A stretch of 64,000 nt of DNA from contig NC_080540.1 in the NCBI RefSeq assembly GCF_028640845.1, positions 130,228,420 to 130,292,419 of the forward strand, read 5' to 3'. The stretch's first letter is position 1; the number at the start of each line of letters is the position of its first letter. Below, piece by piece: positions 56,346 to 64,000 of this stretch. Under the pieces are notes generated by a model. The model was not told the DNA's origin, did not search any database, and was given only the letters and a program-made list of their open reading frames with translations. The translations under genes and the position numbers were made by a program. Source of the stretch: Ahaetulla prasina. Its lineage: Eukaryota > Chordata > Lepidosauria > Squamata > Colubridae.

Positions 56346-57150
56346 CATAGACATCAATAGTGGAGTGGCAGCTAAGTGGAGGTGGGGAGTGATAAAAGGA
56401 AAAAACACTAGGAAGATGGGGAACAATCGAATGGGGATCAATGGGACAGCAGTAGCAGCAATAGTGGCTGAGAGAAGGCAAGGCAAAGAGAAGGCACTAG
56501 GAAGATGGAGGACAGGTAAGCTGGTGGCAAACGAACATGAGAAAAACCATAAACATGATATGGAATCATGATATCCAAAACAGGTATAACTGGCAGTGGT
56601 TTGTTTCTTGCACTTGGAGATCACCTCTTCCTGCCCATGACAAACCTTTATTTTACTCAAAGTAAAAAGGAACCAAGAAAAGTAAGTGAACTTTGCTTAA
56701 TTAGCAGCAATCCATAATTCAGGCTCTGTGTGGTCAATAAAGGAGAGTGCTCTATTAATTAAAAGTTCCCGAAAAGGGAGCTGTTGTATGTTTGAGATCT
56801 ATGAAATAATCTGCCTTTCTCTGGGATGATGGATGGATCTTATTTCAAGACCTAATCAAATCTGCAAGTATTCTATCTGGCTGCCAGAATCATTAACGAA
56901 TTCCTCGTTAATGAAAGTACGAAGGTGCTTCGTTTGAAATTAAATTACCAGTCCATGTAACTTAGCGTGATTTATATGGATGAGAAACAGTTCTCCGGAG
57001 TTTTCAGATTGGACCAGAGCCTTTCTCAGTTCTACCTTGAGAGGCCAAAATTGAAGTTGAGTGCTTCTGTAGGCCCTGAACCATAGCATTTTTATTTAAT
57101 TTATTCATTAAACATGAAACTCAGTCAACTGAACATTCAAAAATGCATTA
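56346..57150. other. No gene seen
   Basis: Frames at 56268-56660 on the minus strand are low-complexity Ser/Leu/Pro reads without domains. Confidence 0.3.
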
Positions 57151-57151
57151 T

Positions 57152-57160
57152 ATTATTATT

Positions 57161-57196
<36 letters not shown>

Positions 57197-57197
57197 G
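57152..57197. repeat. (TTA)n/(TTG)n microsatellite
   Basis: A few ATT units then about 12 GTT units. Confidence 0.9.
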
Positions 57198-57339
57198 ATG
57201 CTTTATTGAGAGAAAATGGAAGCATTGTTTCTGAATTGTGTAAGCTATCCAGAGTCTAGTGGAGTGGGTGGCTAAAACAAATGATGATGATGATAATGAT
57301 GATGATGATTCATGGCAAAACCTGCAAGAGGGATTCCAC
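57198..57339 (+). mobile_element. L2-like 3' tail with (GAT)n
   Basis: GTAAGCTATCCAGAGTCTAG resembles the L2-group 3' UTR; it is followed by ATGATGATGAT repeats (57282-57309). Confidence 0.45.
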
Positions 57340-57545
57340 TATGTCTATGGAGATTCTCAGTCATCCAGGGACTGAGTTGTCCCAAGGGTGCTTTTTCAAG
57401 AGGCAACTTTCTTTGAAGACATTTCACTTCTCATCCAAGAAGCTTCCTGGATGGCAAGCAAAACGGCTTCAAAGAAAAACTAGAAAGTCCAGTTGCCTCT
57501 TGAAGAAAGCGCCTTCAAGTGTTCCACTAAAAGACATTAAAATAT
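57340..57545. repeat. Hairpin repeat of the AAGAAGCTTCTTCAG family
   Basis: Left arm TTTTTCAAGAGGCAACTTTC and CTTCTCATCCAAGAAGCTTC; right arm GCTTCAAAGAAAAACTAG and GTCCAGTTGCCTCTTGAAG. The centre is short. Confidence 0.65.
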
Positions 57546-58161
57546 GGGACCCTACAAGAGGAGGTGGGGAATCATGCAGTTAATTTGAGCCTAAGGTATT
57601 CAAGGCCTTAGACATCAACGTGAGCAGCTTGAATGGGGTTTACAAAGCAACTGGCAACCAATGTGGCTCTTTCAACAAAGATGTGGTATGACATCTTCTA
57701 CCATGCTACTTGCCATCTGTGTTGCTTCCTCCTGAGCCAGATGGAATTTTCAGAGTGCCCCGAGAAGCATGTACTGTAGTAATCCACTTGTGACTTTGCC
57801 AATACTTATGCTAGTTCTCTGTTGTTCCGGTAGGAGCAAAGTTACTTCATCAGCCCAAGCTGATAAAACAGCCCCGTGAAGTACCTTAGAAGGAAAGGTA
57901 GTGGCCTGGTTTCCCACTTCCTTGTAAGCCCAATATATCAACCTACCCGCTTTATGACAAATTGCCACAATCTCATTGCTTTTCTGGTCTGCATACTTCA
58001 GCATCTTTCATGGAGGAAAAAGTTTCAGGAAATAGTTAAAATTTCTGAAGTTGTGGAATGACTCCTATCAGCAGATGGCATACAGTATATGTATTTAGGG
58101 AGGAAGTTATTAGAAAAAAAAAGGACTCAATATAATGCCCAAGCGTTCTCTGCTTGGTTAT
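57546..58161. other. No gene seen
   Basis: Nothing securely recognised; phrases near 57590-57720 may be an old LINE remnant. Confidence 0.3.
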
Positions 58162-58169
58162 ATCTGTCC

Positions 58170-58465
58170 CAGTGGTGAAATCCAATTTTTTTTACTACTG
58201 GTAAATGCTGTGGTTTGGTGGGCGTGGCTTGGTGGGCGTGGCAGGGAAGGATACTGCAAAATCTCCATTCCCTCCCCATTCCAGGGGAAGGATACTGCAA
58301 AATCCCCATTCCCTCCCCACTCCTGGCGGAAGGATATTGCAAAATCTCCATTCCCACCCCACTCTGGGGCCAGCCAGAGGTGGTATTTGCCGGTTCTCTG
58401 AACTACTCAAAATTTCTGCTGCTGGTTCTCCAGAACCTGTCAGAACTTGCTGGATTTCACCCCTG
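58170..58465. mobile_element. hAT-type element, 296 bp
   Basis: Ends CAGTGGTGAAATCCAATTTT and TGGATTTCACCCCTG; octamers ATCTGTCC / GTCTGTGC match at 6/8. Contains GGTGGGCGTGGCTTGGTGGG and a tandem ~36-bp unit (AAGGATACTGCAAAATC three times, 58247-58350). The reversed, better-flanked relative is 62808-63115. Confidence 0.78.
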
Positions 58466-58559
58466 GTCTGTGCAGTAGAATCAAAATCTCCCACTCTTTA
58501 GGAAGGCAATTGTGGGTTGACCTGCAGATTGGAGTGAAAGAGCACAAAATGTAAACTCC

Positions 58560-59111
58560 TGTGGGAAGTGCACAGAAGACAGTGCCAGGAACCCCTGAAA
58601 CAGGGCAGGAGAGAAAAAACCTCAGAGGTAAGCACTCAGGAGACGATTGCAAGTCTGGGTAGACTGCCAAAAGCTATTACTAGAAATAACAAAGCAGATC
58701 CTGAAAATACTTAAGGAATCAGGGTAAAAATAAACTCTCCAATAAACAGAAACTCCCCTTTTCCTGCCCCATGACAAGATTTACCCCCAGGACAGGAAAG
58801 ACAAAGGTCTTGGGAGAGGATTAACCCATTAAGGCAAGAAGACAGGATCCAGGGCAATGACTTTAACTACAGGCACACAAATAAACCCATCAAGCTGCAA
58901 GAGCTTCAAAGGGGAATTAAGCATAAAAGGGTCCGGTTCACACTTCCAAGCTGCTTGCAAACCAGGAATGCTCCAGCTCTGTCACTTTTTGCTTCTTGAC
59001 TTCCTACATTAAAAGAATTCCACTTTCTGGCAGCTGGCTTCTGCATCCATTTCTTCTCAGCATCTGTGGTGTGTCCCAGCTGGGAACGAACCGGATAAAT
59101 TTCTTCCAACA
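58560..59111 (+). repeat. Solo LTR, 552 bp
   Basis: TGTGGGAAGTGC to TTCTTCCAACA, with a 4-bp duplication CTCC (58556-58559, 59112-59115). CATAAAAGG near 58921 and ATTAAAAG near 59006 may be the promoter and polyadenylation signals. No internal retroelement sequence follows. Shares its end with 51603. Confidence 0.6.
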
Positions 59112-59115
59112 CTCC

Positions 59116-60600
59116 TAAGGGGCGTTTCCTTTTCTCCCTGATTCCCTTTGCATCCAAAAGGGGGCACCACCCTGTGCTCTCGGCCTCTGTTTTCCATTGA
59201 GATCCTAAAGCACCATGGTCAACGTATTGAACCCCAGACTGAGAGGGTGGCCGTCCCCCCATTGTGGGGCGGCTCAGTTGTTAAACTATTTTAGAGTCAG
59301 CTGAATGAAGCGTCTTTCCTCCAGGCACTTCCTCAGTATGATCAATTGCCCTGTTTTATCCTAGCAGGAGATAACCAATGGACTTTCAAAGTGCTTGGTT
59401 GGAGAGAAAGAGAGGGAGATGGCTGGGGACTACCAACAGCTGCGCAGAAGAATGGCCATTTTGGAAAGCAAGGTTCACATTAAGAAGTCGGGCTGAGGGT
59501 CCTCAGTCTCTATCTCCCCCTCCCATCCACCTCCAAATTTCAGAAAATAACCCAGCTCTGAGTTTCTGATATTAATGCTGATAAGAACTTCGCCACTCAC
59601 CCACCCACCCAACTTGTTTGCTTCTATTGGTAGATGATGCAGGGGGCCTTCAAGACTTGTCAGAAGAAGCATTTCTCTCTTTAAACACCAACACCAACAC
59701 CCCCGCTGCCTCCTTCCTTGCCAGGAGTGCAAAATCCAACAGACATCAAAGCAACAGAAACAGCGGTCCTGTTTTGAGCCTGCCTGACAGCCTGCAGAGA
59801 ATGTTAAACAGGGAATCTGACACTCCGCTTAAAAGTGTGTGTGGTGGGGTGTAATCTTTTGGACCTTGACGGAATGTGTAAAAGAGGCAGAGAGGACAAG
59901 AATGCTTTGGAGAGAGAAAAACAAGGAAAAGAATTTCCTTGACTTGCATAAGAGAGTGGCAGAAAATTGAGGTGGGGGAGAAGTGAGCAGGTGCTACTTG
60001 ACACCAAAGGCTGCATATGTTGATTCTGAAGGTATCTGTCTGAAGGAACCTTTTTTGCGATGATCAGTGTGTTTCTTAAAATTAATCTTGCTAGAAAGAT
60101 AAATGGTAGTAAAGGGGCCAGATTATCATTTGTCGGATTGGGGGGTTCAAGTTTTTAGAGATAGGGGCTATACGAGCAGGATCTCCATTAGCTAACTCCA
60201 AATGTATGATGGCTTCTTTGCTGGCAAGCTTGCCAAGGGCATGAAGGTTGGAAGGAAGCAATTCTGCTGCTGCTTAGTGGTTTGGGGAAAACAGGAATGT
60301 CTTTAGTCTAAAAAGCAGATTTCTCTTCTTCTCACTCTCCTGACCTGTAGTTTTATATTCTTGGGAGAAACAGAAAGGAAGCAGTTGTGTTGTTTTCCTC
60401 CACAATAATCTTCTCCATCCTGGGAATCTCTAGACGTGTTAGTGCACAAATCGCATCATCACAGCCAGTTGGTTGGAACTAAGAGCTGACATTGCTAGTA
60501 TGGCTTGTATGGCTGCTGCTACTACTGATAAATAAATTGTGCCCAATTTATCAGTATTGGATAGGTGGGAACTGCGATGTCTCCTTCCTTATTTTAGGAG
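59116..60600. other. No gene seen
   Basis: About 1.5 kb of apparently unique sequence. Overlapping short frames, none with a domain. Confidence 0.3.
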
Positions 60601-60721
60601 TAATGGCCTCTTCACTTAAACCCACTTAATCCCAAAAGCTTAATCCCTTAAAAAAAAGCTTAATTAATTAATTAAGCTTAATTAAAAAGCTTAATCACTT
60701 AATCCCAAAAGCTTTAACCAA
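60601..60721. repeat. AT-rich palindromic stretch
   Basis: Repeated CACTTAATCCCAAAAGCTT and AAGCTTAATTAATTAATTAA give a self-complementary run around 60650-60690. Confidence 0.7.
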
Positions 60722-60955
60722 AAACTTTCTACTATTGACCTCACCCCATTCCTAAGAGGACTATAAGGGGCGTGCGTAAGAGCACAAACGTGCCTACCGT
60801 TCCTGTCCTATTGTTCGTTTGTTTTTTCTTCTTATATACATATGCCTATACTTCCTTATATTACCTCATATATATGTCTATATACTATATAATCTTTTTG
60901 TGTGATGCTTACATATATTGTTGTGACAAAATAAATAAATAAATAAATAAACTGT
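60722..60955 (+). mobile_element. CR1-group LINE 3' end, plus copy
   Basis: TTGACCTCACCCCATTCCTA, AACGTGCCTACCGTTCCTGT and an (AAAT)n tail (60931-60953) are the plus-strand counterpart of the minus-strand elements at 16380 and 45255. Confidence 0.8.
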
Positions 60956-61164
60956 GTCCCTTTTAAAATCTGGGTTGCCTCTGTGGGGGTTCATCAGTGT
61001 TATTTAAACTTTGTGACTTCATGAGGATAGATGGCTATGTATGCTAGGCTGGCTATTTCAAAGCATGATTAAGTCAGCTCCTTTCTGTTTGGCATTACTC
61101 CTGTTGAATGAAGCCCCAGACATCACCCACCCCCACCCCCAGGTTCTGAGTGGATGACATTGTT
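60956..61164. other. No feature seen
   Basis: Short spacer. Confidence 0.3.
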
Positions 61165-61172
61165 CCCTGCAG

Positions 61173-61365
61173 CAGGGGTAGGTTTCACTTACCTTTGCTA
61201 CCAGTTCCTTCATGCACACGTGCTCGGTTCGCTTGCATGCACACCACTTCTACGCATGCACAGAGCGTATTTGATGACGTCCAGGTGGGTGGATGGGTGG
61301 AGCTTCCTGCTGCCACTGCTACCAGTTCATCTGAACCAGAGCGAACCGGTAGCAGCCTACCACTG
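61173..61365. mobile_element. hAT MITE, 193 bp
   Basis: Ends CAGGGGTAGGTTTCACTTAC and GGTAGCAGCCTACCACTG with an exact 8-bp duplication CCCTGCAG (61165-61172, 61366-61373). Shares its body with 43490-43668. Confidence 0.9.
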
Positions 61366-61373
61366 CCCTGCAG

Positions 61374-62156
61374 GATGAGAAGGAAAACCAAGATGAACTG
61401 TGACAATTATCAACTTAGAACAAGCCCTGCAAAGTGTTACAGGCTGTTCAGAAATTACCTTTTTGAAGGAAAACCCACATCATCTTCTGACATCACAAGC
61501 CATTGGCCGGTTGTGTCTTTGGGGCGGGGTTCTCGAATCTGTTACTAGAGGGCTGCTGTTTTCAGTAAGGGCAAATGCTGCCCCTTAGATTTTACTAAGT
61601 TTGGGTCTAATGTATCCTAGGATTGAGTCCGATCTAATGCAAAATGCATTATGGGTGGGATGCTATTGAAAAAATAACATTATTTCAAAAGAAGTGCTGG
61701 TCAAGAGAAAAGAAAACCAATACCTCTCTAGAAAGTCTGAAAGTTTTCTGAAAAAGCAAGCAAATGTTTAAAATGTCTCTTGACACCAGGAGGTTTGTGC
61801 CAGCACTCATCAATCCCATCATATGATTTAGTTGAGTGGAGAAAATAATCTGTAACTGCTAAAGTGATGACACTCTGAAGGTAGCCAAAGCAAATTTTAC
61901 AAAATGAAACACTCTGAAAAGCAGAGCGTCTTTAATACCGTGTCTTTGAAGAGATCCCAAAAGGGGGGCAGATTTAATCACGTTCTTGAAGCAGCAGTGA
62001 TTTGAGAGCCTTCTCTGAAAATTAGAGACATCTGGCTCACAGCATGTATGCCTTCAGAACCGTCTGGTTCTCACTCATTCAGCAGGATTCCCTCCTTACC
62101 CTGTTGGTAACTTTATCTGTACTGGAAAAACAAGCATGAAGAAATGGTGTGCAACA
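61374..62156. other. No gene seen
   Basis: Nothing recognised. Confidence 0.3.
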
Positions 62157-62164
62157 ACCTAGAT

Positions 62165-62316
62165 CAGGGGTCTCCAAACTTGGCAACTTTAAGACTTGTG
62201 GACTTCAGCTCCCAGAATTCTGGGATATTGAATTCTGGGAATTGAGCTTTGCTGGCTGAGGAATTCTGAGAGTTGAAGTCCACAAGTTTTAAAGTTGCCA
62301 AGTTTGGAGACCCCTG
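62165..62316. mobile_element. Hairpin hAT MITE, 152 bp
   Basis: CAGGGGTCTCCAAACTTGGC pairs with CCAAGTTTGGAGACCCCTG; octamers ACCTAGAT / ATTTAGAT match at 6/8. Arms pair along most of the length. Confidence 0.85.
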
Positions 62317-62465
62317 ATTTAGATGGATGGGTTTTCTGAACCTCTGTGGAAGCCTGTAATATGAACTAAGAAGGAAAGAAGGATGGTAGTAGAAGAACCA
62401 AGGCACAGACAAATAAAAAAAAATACCAATAAAGGAGAATATATGTAATTCAGGGTTGAAAGGAG

Positions 62466-62633
62466 TGGTCCTTAATGTTCTCTGAGCTTGGTTGTTTTCT
62501 TGCAGACTTATTATTACCCAAACTAGGTAACATCATCAGTGCTAGACTAACACTGATGATGTAATCTAGTTTGGCTAATGAAACATCAGCAAGAAAACAA
62601 CCAAGCTCACAGAGCACTAAGGACTACTCAGAT
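62466..62633. repeat. Palindromic repeat of the GGTCCTTGGTGCTC family
   Basis: TGGTCCTTAATGTTCTCTGA and GAGCTTGGTTGTTTTCTTGC pair with GCAAGAAAACAACCAAGCTC and GCACTAAGGACTA around a loop near 62545. Related to the insert at 47422. Confidence 0.8.
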
Positions 62634-62807
62634 AAAAAAGGTTAGAAGAAATTTAATTCTGGGGCATCCAAGCCAAGCATCTCTCTTTAGGTTTGGAAGG
62701 CCACAGTTTCTGCATTGCTCTCCAATTGTTATTGATTTTAGAGTTACCAGATCTGACCAGTACAAAATCAGGATGGCCACCAGATGGCCACTATCTAGGG
62801 GTTATCT

Positions 62808-63115
62808 CGGGGTGAAATCCAGCAGATTCTGACAGGTTCTGGAGAACCGGTAGCGGAAATTTTGAGCAGTTCGGAGTACCAGTAGCAGAAATTTTGAGTA
62901 GTCTGGAGAACTGGCAAATACCACCTCTGGCTGGCTCCAGAGTGGGGTGGAAATGGAGATTTTGTAATATCCTTCCCCAAGGAATGGGGAGGGAATGGGG
63001 ACTTTGCGGTATCCTTCCCCTGCCATGCCCACCAAGCCACGCCCATCAAGCCACACCACACCCACCAAGCCACGCCCACAGAACTGGTGGGGGAAAAAAT
63101 TGGATTTCACCGCTG
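62808..63115. mobile_element. hAT-type element, 308 bp
   Basis: Exact 8-bp duplication GGTTATCT (62800-62807, 63116-63123). Ends CGGGGTGAAATCCAGC and TTGGATTTCACCGCTG. It is the reversed relative of 58170-58465, with the same GCCACGCCCA and GGAATGGGGAGGGAATGGGG phrases. Confidence 0.88.
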
Positions 63116-63123
63116 GGTTATCT

Positions 63124-64000
63124 AGGCTTTTGCATGCAGATCTGCAGTCCTTTTACATTTCATCCTAATAAACATGAGGCAAGGGTCAAACAGAAACTGG
63201 GTGCAGGACATTCTCTTCAGAAACAGTTATTTGTAGCCTGTAAGGAGTTCTTGCAAACTTATGAATCTGATTTATAGCAAATCAGTGGAATGCCTTTGTA
63301 CAAAACACTAGTTAGGGTCATTTTAATAGCTGGTTTTATGTAGCGTGCTAAATCATAGGTTATTCAATAAAACACATTGACTTGTACAATGTAATGCCAA
63401 ATCATAACTTAAATAAGCTACTTGAGGGCTTAGCATCTTGTACAAACTAGGCAAAAAACTTCACGGAAAACAAATTTCTATGCTGATTTGTGTTCCTCGT
63501 GATGCCCAAATGTTAACGTTACCCACAAATGTAGAAATAATACATTAAAAGCTCTACTGTATGTAGACTTAGAAATAAATTCCCTGACTACAGTGGGTCT
63601 TTTTTCTCTGTCTCAGCTGGCCAGTTGCATCATATGAACAAAGTAATCGTGCTTTTCAGGCTCTTGTAAGGATTATAAGAAGGTAATTAATTCAGAAGCA
63701 AGGGCATCCAAGTTATATTGCTAACATCTGACCAATAATGGAAATGGCACTGGAGTTCCAAAAGATGTCTAGTTTTGCTTTAGTGATCATTCAAAGGCTT
63801 TTATGTGAAGACCACAACAAACTATGGATGGCTTTAAAAGGCATAAGTGTGCCAAACCACCACACCTGCATATTAAAGAATTGTAAGGTGATCAGAAGGC
63901 AGCAATTAGAATAGAATGTGAAGCAACTAAACACTTCAAAATTGGGCAAGTAATCTATGTACAGAATATATACTAAGAGAAAGGGCAAACTGAATTAATA
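63124..64000. other. No gene seen
   Basis: AT-rich sequence to the window edge. No recognised repeat or domain-bearing frame. Confidence 0.3.

Overview
The window reads as vertebrate genomic DNA, almost certainly from a squamate reptile and most likely a snake. The evidence is two Sauria-type tRNA-derived SINEs ending in ACCTTT repeats, CR1 and L2 LINE 3' ends carrying ATTCT-type pentamer tails, many short hAT-type DNA elements with 8-bp target duplications, a spliced vertebrate GPCR gene, and no compact operon-like coding. Nothing looks bacterial or viral in layout.

One host gene can be supported: a melanin-concentrating hormone receptor 1-like GPCR on the minus strand. Exon 2 (15195-16237) carries all seven membrane segments. 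I also find a short first coding exon at 30827-30899 that supplies the N-terminus with three N-glycosylation sequons. It has a good start context, an upstream in-frame stop, a strong GTAAGT donor and a phase that joins exon 2 exactly. The predicted protein is 371 residues. The intron between the exons is about 14.6 kb and holds a complete but decayed Ty3/gypsy element in the opposite orientation, plus SINEs, LINE tails and satellite tracts.

The rest is mobile DNA in layers. Positions 1-5100 hold a GC-rich L2/CR1-group LINE on the minus strand; it lacks its reverse transcriptase and has part of its endonuclease tandemly repeated at a 14-bp microhomology. 5425-6479 is a three-level nest (LINE, hAT, hairpin hAT). 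18040-22586 is the Ty3/gypsy element with 5-bp duplications. 38464-42799 is a hAT element split by a 3.9-kb L1-derived element that keeps ORF1 but has no recognisable ORF2, flanked by a 13-bp duplication (a HAL1-like arrangement). 43490-44253 is a hAT element split by a solo LTR. 52797-53715 is a hAT element split by a LINE 3' end with a 35-bp duplication. 49304-49870, 58170-58465, 61173-61365, 62165-62316 and 62808-63115 are further hAT-type elements, most with 8-bp duplications. 58560-59111 is another solo LTR.

No RNA genes, CRISPR arrays or coordinated gene systems were found. The unusual content is the receptor gene with its distant first exon, and several structurally odd or nested retroelements.
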